From positions 2,513,501 to 2,577,500 of the forward strand of contig CP102260.1 in the NCBI GenBank assembly GCA_025146925.1: a DNA stretch of 64,000 nucleotides, given 5' to 3'. This stretch comes from [Bacteroides] pectinophilus (GTDB taxonomy: Bacteria; Bacillota; Clostridia; Lachnospirales; Lachnospiraceae). The notes under the pieces are model-generated. The model was not told the DNA's origin, searched no databases, and saw only the letters and a list, made by a program, of their open reading frames with translations. This document shows positions 1-8,681 of this stretch, one piece after another; position 1 is the stretch's first letter; each line of letters starts with the position of its first letter. The position numbers were made by a program, and so were the translations under genes.

Positions 1-67
1 ATTTACCTGAATCAGTAAGCTCGACAACTACGCTTCTTCCTGTCTTAATAACAATCTGTAATTCCAT
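1..67 (-). CDS. N-terminus of a probable GH28 polygalacturonase (partial)
   Basis: Only the first 22 codons are inside the window; the gene runs off the left edge. It starts at an ATG (67-65) with a GGAG (74-77) six or seven bases upstream, and begins 25 bases after the GH105 stop, so it is the last visible gene of the pectin operon. The N-terminus MELQIVIKTGRSVVVELTDS resembles the short N-terminal sandwich domain found on Firmicutes GH28 pectinases. That match is from memory of the family, so the function is an inference supported mainly by the neighbours. Confidence 0.45.
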   Translation of the reverse strand, partial: MELQIVIKTGRSVVVELTDSGK

Positions 68-92
68 ATTAATCTCCATTCCTGCTATAATC

Positions 93-1187
93 TTATAATC
101 TGTTAATCTCAGAATATGCCATTATAAATGGTCCAACGCCCTTATGGTCATCATATACAACCGGTTCACTGAAATAGTACTTCAGGCTGCCGTCACGCTT
201 TTCCTTGCCTCCAAGACCAGCTACTGAGCATATGCCGCCAAGCTTAAGCTCTCCGTCAACTTCCTCAAGTTTATTATCAGCAAGTGCTTCAAATATACTG
301 ATTGCATTATCCTCATACTTCTCCGCAAGAACCGCCTTCATTCTGCATGCCTTAAGCATTGCATATGCTATCATTGCAGAGCCTGATGTCTCAAGATAAT
401 TCTCCTTGACATCGGCACGGTCTATTACCTGATAGAACAGGTGCGTCTTCTCATCCTGATACTTCAGTACTCCCTTGAGTGCCTCCTTGAAAAGGCTCTT
501 AAGGTCGTCATAATACTCATATACGCTCTGGTCGATTGCATCAAGGCATTCTATAAGTGCAAGCAGATACCAGCCCATTGAACGGAGCCAGAAGTTCTGT
601 GACAGCCCTGTAGTCTTATCAGCCCAATACATCTGTCTGCTCTCATCATATGCATGATAATAAAGCTGCTTCTCATCATTGAACATATTCCTGCGCACAA
701 GCTTAAACTGCTTAATTATATCGCTGTAGTGCTCCTTGCCGCCGAATCTGCTCTCATACATCATATAGAAGACCTGTCCCATATACAATCCGTCAAGCCA
801 TACCTGATTAGGATAAATGTTCTTGTGCCAGAAGTTTCCTTCCTGTGTTCTCGGCTGCTTACGGAGCTGATCCATAATATGCTCTATTGCATTGCGGTAC
901 TTCTCTTCTCCTGTCTCATCATATGCAAAGAAAAGAACCGTTCCGGTGCTTACGTTGTCGATATTGTAGTCTTCAGCGTTATAATAATTAATTGTTCCGT
1001 CTTCATTTATATATTTTTTAAGGTACTCAAGTATAAATGTCTTATATTTCTCCTCACCTGTTACCTGATACATCATCTGTGCACCCTTAAGCACACATCC
1101 GTCCTCATAATTCCACTTATCAACCTTGGCACTCTTAAAATTCTTCAGATACCCGTCAATAAACTTCTCTACCTTCTGATTCTTCAC
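93..1187 (-). CDS. GH105 unsaturated rhamnogalacturonyl hydrolase (YteR/YesR family)
   Basis: A 364-residue (alpha/alpha)6-barrel glycoside hydrolase, the usual length for GH105. The family removes the unsaturated galacturonyl residue left at the non-reducing end of rhamnogalacturonan-I or pectin oligosaccharides by lyases. The family signature is visible as WLDGLYMG at residues 130-137, where D132 matches the catalytic aspartate of YteR, and RSMGWY at 202-207. There is no signal peptide, so it acts in the cytoplasm on imported oligosaccharides. The start is GTG (1187-1185) with a full AGGAGG at 1197-1202. It lies 50 bases after the ankyrin-GH43 gene in the same operon. Confidence 0.9.
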   Translation of the reverse strand: MKNQKVEKFIDGYLKNFKSAKVDKWNYEDGCVLKGAQMMYQVTGEEKYKTFILEYLKKYINEDGTINYYNAEDYNIDNVSTGTVLFFAYDETGEEKYRNAIEHIMDQLRKQPRTQEGNFWHKNIYPNQVWLDGLYMGQVFYMMYESRFGGKEHYSDIIKQFKLVRRNMFNDEKQLYYHAYDESRQMYWADKTTGLSQNFWLRSMGWYLLALIECLDAIDQSVYEYYDDLKSLFKEALKGVLKYQDEKTHLFYQVIDRADVKENYLETSGSAMIAYAMLKACRMKAVLAEKYEDNAISIFEALADNKLEEVDGELKLGGICSVAGLGGKEKRDGSLKYYFSEPVVYDDHKGVGPFIMAYSEINRL

Positions 1188-1237
1188 TTCAGATTACCTC
1201 CTGCATTTTATTAATCTGCCTGTTATTAACCTGTCTG

Positions 1238-3178
1238 TTATCTGCTCTTATATTCAAAATAATCAAACTCGGCCACATGCGTATATTCCCCGCCGGCATA
1301 TGCATACATGCCAACCATGGCCCCCGTGAACCTCTTGCCCTTGTTAAGGCCCTCATCACACAGATAATACACATTATCAAGTGTCACAAAATGTGTATAA
1401 TTTTCACCATCATAGCTGTAATAAAAGCTTCTCTTAAGATAATTAGTCACTATCTTAAGCCATATGAATCTCTGCTTTGTATCAACTGCAACTCCTTCAC
1501 AGGCAATATTATCCTCATCTATGTGCTGGATAACATTAATCTTCATTACATATGACGGTGCCTTGTCATCATCCCTCACAGCTGCTTCCATGAACAGTCC
1601 AAACTTAAGAAATGTATTCTCGTCATAATAGCATGTAAGGCCCGCATTCTGTCCCATAGCCATGGGATTAATCTTCATCTTGCATTCTGCATCAAATTTA
1701 AAATGCTGTTGTCTTCTCAGGACAACATTACGTGCTTTCATGCTGCTAAGATCTGCAACACTTCCGTGTATCTTAAGAAATCCTGCCTTAAGCTCTATTC
1801 CATCAAGCTCAGGAGCTCGCGGGAACATCCACTGTGTATCAAGATACGGCTCTGAGAAATCATCCTTAAGCAGCTCATCATATACACATTCCTGAAGACC
1901 CGGCTTAATCTGTAATACACTCGGTCCTTTAAGGCCATTTACTATCGGCCATCCGTCTTGTGTCCACTCAATCGGATCGAGCGCTGTCTCTCTTCCGAGT
2001 ATACTGTATCCACCGCCTACCATTCTTCCGCACAGATACACCATATACCAGTCACCGTTCTGAGTCTGTACCGGCTTACCATGTCCGCAGCGCTGTATCG
2101 CTGCTCCCTCGTCATTCTGTCTCATTATCGGATTATACGGGCAGCTCTCGTAATTACCCATAAGTGTCCTGGAACGTGCCACGGTTATCCTGTGTCCCGG
2201 GCCTGTTCCGCCTTCAGCCTGAAACAGATAATAATATCCGTCCTTCTTAAGCAGGTGTGGTCCCTCCGGTGCCCTTTTATTGCTTCCGTAATAAAGCATC
2301 TGCGCCTCAGATATCTTCTTAGTCGCATCCTTACTCAGTTCAAATATTCTTGCACCTCTGTTAAGAAGCATATATCTTCTGCCGTCATCATCATTAAATA
2401 TTGATGGATCTATTCCATCCTCATCTATGATTGCAGGCTTGCTGTACGGTCCTTCCGGCTTATCACTGGACACCACGATCTGCTTCCTGTACACAGTACC
2501 TGTGTCATTAAGCCTGTATGTAGCCGTAATATAGAATCTACCTTCATAGTAAGATATATCCGGAGCCCAGTAGCCTCTGCCTCCTTCAAGTTCATCAAGC
2601 ATTGCCCACTGCGTATTGGTTATTGCATGTCCTATTATCTCCCAGTGAATAAGATCCTTTGAATGTGAGACCGGTATACATGGGAAATATATAAATGACG
2701 AATTCACCATATAATAATCATCGCCGACTCTGACTATAGAAGGGTCTGGATAGAACCCCGTTCTTATCGGATTACGGTACATCTGCGTAATTGGCGCCCC
2801 GGTTACCTCTTCGTAATACGCTTCGATATCCATAAATTTGTTATCGTGTGCAATATCATAAGGTGTCACAAGGTTAAAGTCACCACTAACCGGAGACATC
2901 CCAACCTTCTCGACGAGATACTTCACGCACTTAAGGCTCCCGGACATTGTTGCATAATGAAGTATATTGCGGTGATCCCTGTCCACCATATTCATGTTGG
3001 CAAGCGAATATTCCACAATATATCTCAAAATCTGCTCGTTACCGCTCTTTGCTGCAAGGAATGCCATAGCAACGCCGTGTTCATCTTCCCTGTTTATCTC
3101 TTTGGGATTCTCCTGTAATATTCTCTTAATCTGTGAAAGATTCTCGAGATATATCGCATTTTCCAGTTGATTAATCAA
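1238..3178 (-). CDS. Ankyrin-repeat/GH43 glycosidase fusion
   Basis: A 646-residue protein. Residues 1-125 read as three or so ankyrin repeats (for example the DRDHRNILHYATMSGS stretch around 66-81). From about 135 a GH43 five-bladed propeller follows: YPDPSIV with D145 as candidate base, GIDPSIF with D257 as pKa modulator, and APEGPH with E305 as candidate acid. Residues from about 430 form a C-terminal beta-sandwich like those of beta-xylosidases and arabinofuranosidases. There is no signal peptide, so it is intracellular. The start is TTG (3178-3176) with GGAGGAG at 3184-3190. Substrate is probably an arabinose- or xylose-containing pectin side chain (inference). The ankyrin N-terminus is unusual for this enzyme family. 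Confidence 0.85.
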   Translation of the reverse strand: MINQLENAIYLENLSQIKRILQENPKEINREDEHGVAMAFLAAKSGNEQILRYIVEYSLANMNMVDRDHRNILHYATMSGSLKCVKYLVEKVGMSPVSGDFNLVTPYDIAHDNKFMDIEAYYEEVTGAPITQMYRNPIRTGFYPDPSIVRVGDDYYMVNSSFIYFPCIPVSHSKDLIHWEIIGHAITNTQWAMLDELEGGRGYWAPDISYYEGRFYITATYRLNDTGTVYRKQIVVSSDKPEGPYSKPAIIDEDGIDPSIFNDDDGRRYMLLNRGARIFELSKDATKKISEAQMLYYGSNKRAPEGPHLLKKDGYYYLFQAEGGTGPGHRITVARSRTLMGNYESCPYNPIMRQNDEGAAIQRCGHGKPVQTQNGDWYMVYLCGRMVGGGYSILGRETALDPIEWTQDGWPIVNGLKGPSVLQIKPGLQECVYDELLKDDFSEPYLDTQWMFPRAPELDGIELKAGFLKIHGSVADLSSMKARNVVLRRQQHFKFDAECKMKINPMAMGQNAGLTCYYDENTFLKFGLFMEAAVRDDDKAPSYVMKINVIQHIDEDNIACEGVAVDTKQRFIWLKIVTNYLKRSFYYSYDGENYTHFVTLDNVYYLCDEGLNKGKRFTGAMVGMYAYAGGEYTHVAEFDYFEYKSR

Positions 3179-3219
3179 TTATTCTCCTCCTATTAATCAT
3201 CAACATTAATCTAGCAATA

Positions 3220-3945
3220 TTAATCTATCAACATTGCAGGGTCCTCATAATCGCTGTCCGGATCAATAAATAAATCCGCATATACTCCGCCAAGCTTCTT
3301 CATATCTTCTGCAATAAGCTGTGAGAATCTGTAAGCGCCTTCGTACTGAAGATGCGTGTCATCCTCCTTCCCATCAGGGAAATGCGGATATATACCAGGT
3401 TCAACATGCATAAACCACTTTCTTGTTGCCTTCTCGCCAAACTGTTCTATAAGTGCTTTGCTTGATGTACACAGATCAATAACCGGTACATTCTCACGCT
3501 TGCCAAGTTCTATCATCGCCTCAGGGTAATCCAGATGCGTACCCTCAACAAGCGTCCTTCCGTCCTCATTGAACTTTCTTCTGTATAACGGAGTTATAAG
3601 CACCGGATGCGCACCATGCTTTCTTGCTACATCTATAAACTTGAGAAGATTCTCCTGATATGAACCAAAGCTCTCAGTATATCTGGATGGATCCTGCTTC
3701 TTCTCGTCATTATGTCCAAACTGTATAAAAAGGAAATCACCCTCACCTATTCTTTTGTCTATTGCATCAAGGCGTCCCTCAGCTATAAAGCTCCTGGTAC
3801 TTCTGCCATTCTGCGCATAATTTTCAATACGTATGCTCTGCTTTATAAAAAGTGCGAATGCCTGACCGATTCCTGTCTGTGGAAAACTCGTATAATTATT
3901 CTGCTTTACAGTGGAATCCCCTGCCCAAAAAATCTTTGTATCCAT
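3220..3945 (-). CDS. SGNH/GDSL rhamnogalacturonan acetylesterase-like protein
   Basis: A 241-residue SGNH hydrolase related to YesT/RhgT, which remove acetyl groups from rhamnogalacturonan. Block I is AGDST near the N-terminus with the nucleophilic Ser, the oxyanion Gly/Asn are in QNGRSTRSF, block V is FGHND, and DDTHLQYEGA near the C-terminus gives the catalytic Asp/His. No signal peptide is visible. An in-frame TTG at 3993 would add 16 residues, but the ATG at 3945 has a GGAG (3956-3959) ten bases upstream and brings the catalytic block to the usual distance from the N-terminus. It is the first gene after the terminator that closes the transporter genes and lies 41 bases before the GH43 gene. 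Confidence 0.85.
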   Translation of the reverse strand: MDTKIFWAGDSTVKQNNYTSFPQTGIGQAFALFIKQSIRIENYAQNGRSTRSFIAEGRLDAIDKRIGEGDFLFIQFGHNDEKKQDPSRYTESFGSYQENLLKFIDVARKHGAHPVLITPLYRRKFNEDGRTLVEGTHLDYPEAMIELGKRENVPVIDLCTSSKALIEQFGEKATRKWFMHVEPGIYPHFPDGKEDDTHLQYEGAYRFSQLIAEDMKKLGGVYADLFIDPDSDYEDPAMLID

Positions 3946-4085
3946 ATCACTCAATCTCCATTCTGACATATTTCTTAATATATACCTGTCCAATATGTTT
4001 ACTTAATGAATCCATTTTACTACACTTTTTCACCAATTACCACATTTAAGCAACATATATAATGCCATTTTACAGAAAGTTTGTG

Positions 4086-4146
4086 TCAAAAAAGGCTTTA
4101 CCCAATGACATGTCATGCAAATGACACATCAGCAGGCAAAGCCTTT
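4086..4146 (-). terminator. Rho-independent terminator after the pectin ABC transporter
   Basis: On the minus strand a 12-bp stem (arms 4135-4146 and 4091-4102, one G.U pair) is followed by a run of six T (4088-4093). The 32-base loop itself holds a smaller inverted repeat around TGACATGTCA. It separates transporter genes from the downstream enzyme genes; read-through would give the enzymes a lower level. Confidence 0.85.
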
Positions 4147-4177
4147 ATAATTCATATTATATTGTAGATACTATAGA

Positions 4178-5035
4178 TTACTCCTTAACAGCACCTACGT
4201 TAACGCCCTGTACGAAGTAGTCCTGAAGGAATGGGTACATAATCATGAACGGAAGAATAGCAACGATAGTAGCTGCATTCTTAACTGTGTTAGGATCTAC
4301 ACCACCAACATCAGGCATATCGTTATCCATAACCAAGCTACGAAGCTTAATCTGGAAGTTGAACAGTGAGTTATCATTAATATAAATCTTGAAGTTTGTA
4401 TAATCGTTCCAGAATGTTACCATGAACATCAGACCGATTGAGGCAATAGCTGCCTTTGAAAGAGGAAGTACAATCTTGAAGAAGATGCCCATTGGAGAAC
4501 ATCCGTCAATCTGTGCTGCCTCGAACAAACTTCCCGGAATACCCTCGAAGAAGTTTCTCATAAGTACGAGGTTATATACATTGATAGCCAGTGGGAAGAT
4601 AACGGCACCAAGTGTATTGAGGAGGTGCAGGTTCTTCATAACGAGGTATGTAGGAATCATACCACCATTGAATATCATTGTGAACAGTAACATATTAGCG
4701 AAGAAGTTACGTCCAGGCATCTCGTACTGAATAAGTACATAAGCACCAAGTGTTGCCAGTGTAAGACCAAGTAATGAACCTACTGCTGTAACGAATACAG
4801 AAATAAGGAATGGCTTGTAAAGCACGGCATTAGTAATAACTTCCTTATAGCCATTGATAGAGAATACCTGTGGCCAAAATAACATACCATAACCAGCGCG
4901 GGCATCGAAAGAGTCAACGATAACCTTCCACATAGGAACAAGTATGATTAAAGAAATAAGTATAAAGATAATTGCATTAACAATTGGGAATACTTTTACT
5001 TTCTTCTTTTTCTTCTTAACTACGATTTCACTCAT
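4178..5035 (-). CDS. Carbohydrate ABC transporter permease, LplC/YtcP type (CUT1)
   Basis: A 285-residue inner-membrane permease with about six helices, the first at residues 17-36 after a lysine-rich cytoplasmic start. The EAA loop that docks the ATPase is EAAQIDGCSPMGIFFKIVLP. It pairs with the LplB-type permease ending 14 bases upstream and with the binding lipoprotein at 6683-8263. No ATPase gene is present here, as is normal for CUT1 systems sharing an MsmX/UgpC-type ATPase encoded elsewhere. By context it imports oligogalacturonides or rhamnogalacturonan oligosaccharides. Translation starts at ATG 5035 with GGAGGG upstream. Confidence 0.92.
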   Translation of the reverse strand: MSEIVVKKKKKKVKVFPIVNAIIFILISLIILVPMWKVIVDSFDARAGYGMLFWPQVFSINGYKEVITNAVLYKPFLISVFVTAVGSLLGLTLATLGAYVLIQYEMPGRNFFANMLLFTMIFNGGMIPTYLVMKNLHLLNTLGAVIFPLAINVYNLVLMRNFFEGIPGSLFEAAQIDGCSPMGIFFKIVLPLSKAAIASIGLMFMVTFWNDYTNFKIYINDNSLFNFQIKLRSLVMDNDMPDVGGVDPNTVKNAATIVAILPFMIMYPFLQDYFVQGVNVGAVKE

Positions 5036-5049
5036 TCTTCACACCCTCC

Positions 5050-6543
5050 TTACACAATACCGCGTCCGCGGACCTTCTTACTTGCATAGTTACAGATGAT
5101 AACGAGAACACCACTGACAACAGAACGGAAGAGACCAACGGCTGTTGTATAACCGTAATCAGGACGTCCACCACCGAATGTCTTGTAGTATACGAATGTC
5201 TGTAATACGTTAGATACATCATATACAGCATCGTTCATAAGTACGAATACTGACTCGAACAGGTTCATAACCTTAGCAAGGTTAAGAATGAATACTGTAA
5301 TAATTGTGTTAGTAAGTGCTGGCAGTGTTATATATCTCATCTTGTTGAAACGGTTAGCACCATCAATCTCAGCTGCTTCGTAAAGCTCAGGGCTGATACC
5401 TGACAGTGTAGCAAGGAAGAGGATTGTTCCCCAACCTGTATCCTTCCATACATTGATTACGAAATATGAGCCAACCCAGTATCTCGGATCTCCAAGGAAG
5501 AAGATACCATTGGATGGGTTACCACCAAACATACCAAATACTTCTGCAAGGAATGTGTTAACCATACCTGATGAACTTGGAGCAAGGATAAGACGGAACA
5601 GAGAAGCTGTAACAACCCATGACATAAAGTGAGGGAGATAGATAATTGTCTGTACTGTCTTCTTAAATATAATGTTAGAAATCTCATGGAGCAGCAGAGA
5701 AATGATAACAGCTGCACCTGTGTTAAGGATGAGCTTTATAACACTCAGGTAAAGAGTATTCTTAAATGCTGTCCAGAAATAAATATCCGCTGTAGCCATC
5801 TCATGGAAATGAGTAATACCTATGTAATACGGATTAGTGATTTTATAACTTGTAAATGCGTAACGCAGACCAAGCATTGGCCAGTAGTTGAATAACAATA
5901 CAAAGATCAGTGCCGGCAGGAACATAACATAGAACCATCTGTAGTAGTATACCATTGACCATACACTCTTGTTGATGGAGTTCGTCATGTACTTTGCGTC
6001 AACATTAATTTCCTTCTTAAAATACTTCAATAAATCGAAGAATACACCTATAATTGCGACTATCAGACCGATAATTACAACGAATGTACCCATACCAATA
6101 CCGTTCTCTCCATTAGAAAGGAGATCACTAAGCATAACATTGTTATATTTGTTAATAACTGTACCGCCCTTGCCCTGCTGTCTTCCGGCATATTCAAGGA
6201 ATGGTGATACGAAAAATGCTACTGCAAAAATTACGCCTGCAATTGCAGTTGTAATAATTGAAAGTTTTTCTTTCTTTGCTACGCAAAGAAGAATTGTTGC
6301 TACTAAAGCAATCATATACAGATACCAGAATACAGGCATCTGGATATTCATAAAGCTGTAGGCTTTTTCAACATCTCCAGTATTCTGAACAAAAGGCAGT
6401 AGCCCACCTATAAACGCAATTACAGCACCGGCTATAGCAATTACCTTAAGATTCTGAGGTCCCTTATCGCTGACCTTGGCGCCGCACTTTGGGCACACTT
6501 TAGCATGTTTAGGTAACTCTGTATTACAAGACTTACATTGCAT
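5050..6543 (-). CDS. LplB-type sugar ABC permease with N-terminal zinc ribbon and extra membrane domain
   Basis: A 497-residue protein made of two parts. Residues 1-25 are a zinc ribbon (C3, C6, C17, C20 in two CxxC pairs). About 30-190 holds four predicted helices that are not part of normal permeases. From about 195 a standard LplB-type CUT1 permease follows, with EAA loop EAAEIDGANRFNKMRYITLP. Normal LplB proteins are about 300 residues. The ATG at 6543 has GGAAGG seven bases upstream; an upstream in-frame TTG at 6588 has no good ribosome site and is rejected. It is the second gene of the transporter operon. The ribbon is probably a regulatory or anchoring module (inference). Confidence 0.88.
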   Translation of the reverse strand: MQCKSCNTELPKHAKVCPKCGAKVSDKGPQNLKVIAIAGAVIAFIGGLLPFVQNTGDVEKAYSFMNIQMPVFWYLYMIALVATILLCVAKKEKLSIITTAIAGVIFAVAFFVSPFLEYAGRQQGKGGTVINKYNNVMLSDLLSNGENGIGMGTFVVIIGLIVAIIGVFFDLLKYFKKEINVDAKYMTNSINKSVWSMVYYYRWFYVMFLPALIFVLLFNYWPMLGLRYAFTSYKITNPYYIGITHFHEMATADIYFWTAFKNTLYLSVIKLILNTGAAVIISLLLHEISNIIFKKTVQTIIYLPHFMSWVVTASLFRLILAPSSSGMVNTFLAEVFGMFGGNPSNGIFFLGDPRYWVGSYFVINVWKDTGWGTILFLATLSGISPELYEAAEIDGANRFNKMRYITLPALTNTIITVFILNLAKVMNLFESVFVLMNDAVYDVSNVLQTFVYYKTFGGGRPDYGYTTAVGLFRSVVSGVLVIICNYASKKVRGRGIV

Positions 6544-6621
6544 CTTTTTACCTTCCTTCTTTCCTAAAAAATTTCGTAATTCATTCAAGCCTACTTAAGA
6601 AAAGCTGCTTTAGACAGAATC

Positions 6622-6651
6622 TGCTTTCAGGTGGCTGCCCACCTGAAAGCA
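6622..6651 (-). promoter_or_regulatory. Intercistronic stem-loop after the binding-protein gene
   Basis: A perfect 13-bp stem (6622-6634 with 6639-6651) and a 4-base loop lie between the lipoprotein gene and the first permease gene. No T-run follows on the minus strand, so it is not a classical terminator. Such hairpins commonly protect the 3' end of binding-protein mRNA, so that the binding protein is made in excess over the permeases. That role is inferred. Confidence 0.6.
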
Positions 6652-6682
6652 AACCTATCATGAAAAAACTAATTAAAACTAA

Positions 6683-8263
6683 TTACTTATTAAGTGACTT
6701 AAGAACTTCGTCAACCTTGTTGCCGACCTTGCTCTGGTATTCCTTGATACCATCAGCAGCTGACATCTCACCGTTAGCAACCTTACTTACGATGATGTTT
6801 CTCTGCTTGTTGATATCAGAGATGTTATCAGCCATCTCTTCTGTGTAAGGAACAGCTACAGCAACTGTTGAATTGTTAGCGAAGAATTCACCATTTGTCT
6901 TAGCTACATCTGTGAGAGCCTTAGCACCTGGATCTGTTCCGTTCTTGAATGTTGCAAGAGCGAGGATTGGATCGATATGGTTCTTCTTCATAAGACCTGT
7001 AGGCTTCTCAGGTGATGGAAGCATATGGAACTCGCCTTCCTTGTACTCTGTTGGCTTATCTTCCTTACCCTTAACTGTTACTGACTCTTCCTTTGTATCC
7101 CAGTGAGTACCCTTAGCGCCATACTCCCAAGCTGTCTGAACGTCGCCGCCATCAAGCATTGTGTCGATGAAGTACTTGAAGATTCCTTCTGGATTCTCAG
7201 CGTGAGTTGTAATACACCAAGCTGGTGCAATACGCTCTACATATGTACCAAGTTCCTTGATAGGATTGATAGCGATAAGCTCGCTGTCAAGACCCTTAGC
7301 TTCAAGCTGTGTCTTAAGTGTGTCAGCCCATGTACCAGCCCAGTATGTGAATACACCTGAGTTATCTGCATAGAACTTATCACGAGCGTTAGCTGTTGAG
7401 TTGTTAACTGATTCCTTATCAATTACGCCATCCTTAACAGCTGTCTGGATTCTTGTAAGAGCATCCTGCATCTCCTTCTGAGCGAATCCATCAACGTACT
7501 TACCATCAGCTGCCTTATAGAATGAGTACTGAGCCTTCTGATAGAACTCTGGAAGGTAGTTTGTATAAGGAGCCTCTGATCCGATGTAACCGGCTGAAGA
7601 AATAACTACGCTGTTCTTAGCCTGCTGCATATCCTTAAGAATCTTATAGTACTCGTCGAATGTAAGAGTCTTACCCTGGATATCTGATACCTGATGACCA
7701 GCAGCTTCAAGCCATGTCTTCTTAACATATGTACAGCATCCGTTACCACGATATGGTGAGAATCCGTACATTCTCTTCTGTCCGTCAAGACCTGCAACCT
7801 GAAGAGCGTTAAGTACGTTATCAGCTGTCTTGATAAGTCTGCCTGAGTTCTTTGTCTCAGAAGCATTCCAAGCATCTGTCATATCCCAAAGGTAACCTGA
7901 TGATGCATACAGAGCATAGTAATCAGCTGAAAGCAGAACTACGTCTGGCATAGAATCTGTTGCGTTGAATGCATTACCTACTGCATCATAGTATCCTGAG
8001 TGATCTGGACGAATCCACTTAATATCGATTGTTCCGTCACCAAGAAGTGTCTTAAGGTATGCATAGAACTCCTTACCACCGTTTGTCTCAGCTACGACTG
8101 TGTTATCAACCATAACTGTGAATGACTTAGGCTGTGTTACTTCCTTAGCAGCTACTGATCCGTTAGCAGGACCCTCTGTTGTCTTGTTGCCACATGCTGC
8201 AAGGCTCATTACTGATGTAAGTGTTAAACCTACAGCAGCCAGTTTCTTAACTGTCTTCTTCAT
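6683..8263 (-). CDS. Extracellular solute-binding lipoprotein of a pectin-type ABC importer
   Basis: A 526-residue LplA-like substrate-binding protein. Residues 1-23 are a lipoprotein signal ending in the lipobox SLAAC, so C24 is lipidated and the protein sits on the outer face of the membrane. It is followed by a long mature domain of the family 1-type fold. The ATG at 8263 has AGGAGG at 8275-8280; an upstream in-frame ATG at 8317 would put 18 residues before the signal and is rejected. First gene of the leftward operon, with a promoter at 8342-8370. By neighbours (GH105, GDSL, GH43) the ligand is a rhamnogalacturonan or pectin oligosaccharide; the sequence alone does not show the ligand. 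Confidence 0.9.
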   Translation of the reverse strand: MKKTVKKLAAVGLTLTSVMSLAACGNKTTEGPANGSVAAKEVTQPKSFTVMVDNTVVAETNGGKEFYAYLKTLLGDGTIDIKWIRPDHSGYYDAVGNAFNATDSMPDVVLLSADYYALYASSGYLWDMTDAWNASETKNSGRLIKTADNVLNALQVAGLDGQKRMYGFSPYRGNGCCTYVKKTWLEAAGHQVSDIQGKTLTFDEYYKILKDMQQAKNSVVISSAGYIGSEAPYTNYLPEFYQKAQYSFYKAADGKYVDGFAQKEMQDALTRIQTAVKDGVIDKESVNNSTANARDKFYADNSGVFTYWAGTWADTLKTQLEAKGLDSELIAINPIKELGTYVERIAPAWCITTHAENPEGIFKYFIDTMLDGGDVQTAWEYGAKGTHWDTKEESVTVKGKEDKPTEYKEGEFHMLPSPEKPTGLMKKNHIDPILALATFKNGTDPGAKALTDVAKTNGEFFANNSTVAVAVPYTEEMADNISDINKQRNIIVSKVANGEMSAADGIKEYQSKVGNKVDEVLKSLNK

Positions 8264-8290
8264 AAAAATGAAACCCTCCTTTTTGGTTTT

Positions 8291-8306
8291 GAAGCCGTAC
8301 GGCTTC
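8291..8306. promoter_or_regulatory. 16-bp perfect palindrome in the leader of the pectin operon
   Basis: GAAGCCGTACGGCTTC is its own reverse complement and lies between the predicted transcription start (about 8335) and the AGGAGG of the binding-protein gene. It could be a repressor operator placed downstream of the promoter or an mRNA hairpin (GAAGCC/GGCTTC with a GTAC loop). No regulator gene is adjacent. Confidence 0.45.
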
Positions 8307-8341
8307 ATCCCCGACATTAGATTAATTTAATCGGTAGATAC

Positions 8342-8370
8342 ATAATAACATTTTTGTGTAATTTTAACAA
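8342..8370 (-). promoter_or_regulatory. Sigma-A promoter of the pectin operon
   Basis: On the minus strand TTGTTA (8370-8365), a 17-base spacer and TATTAT (8347-8342) match the -35 and -10 consensus. Transcription would begin near 8335, giving a leader of about 70 bases before the lipoprotein gene. Confidence 0.6.
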
Positions 8371-8681
8371 GACCATTTTTAACAATTTGGGTATTTTTTT
8401 TGAACAAACTGTTAAGTATTTGTGATAAATGCCTATTTATGGGCATTTGCCGTACTTATAAAAAATATATAAACTTCATGTTTATTTCACATAAATGTGT
8501 TTTCTGCATTTATGATGTCACGTATGCCAACGCACATCATATAGTAAAAATGTCTAATTATATCTTATCCGTATGCGCTTTAATTGTTGCATTTTAACAT
8601 TCCGCATGACAAGTATCAGCAAAATGAGCCAATTTGTAATATTGCTTTATGATTTTTCACCAATCACATTACACACCGGCA
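8371..8681. other. Gene-free AT-rich interval upstream of the pectin operon
   Basis: No coding region is supported. Two short inverted repeats stand out: AAATGCC/GGCATTT at 8427-8448 and CATAAATG/CATTTATG at 8490-8514. They lie 60-170 bases upstream of the predicted operon promoter and could be regulator sites. No terminator with a T-run is visible for the yigZ-like gene that ends at 8682. Confidence 0.4.

Noticed and set aside
654..1214. 186-codon + strand frame opposite GH105
   Set aside because: Shadow of a conserved enzyme gene; no promoter or ribosome site.
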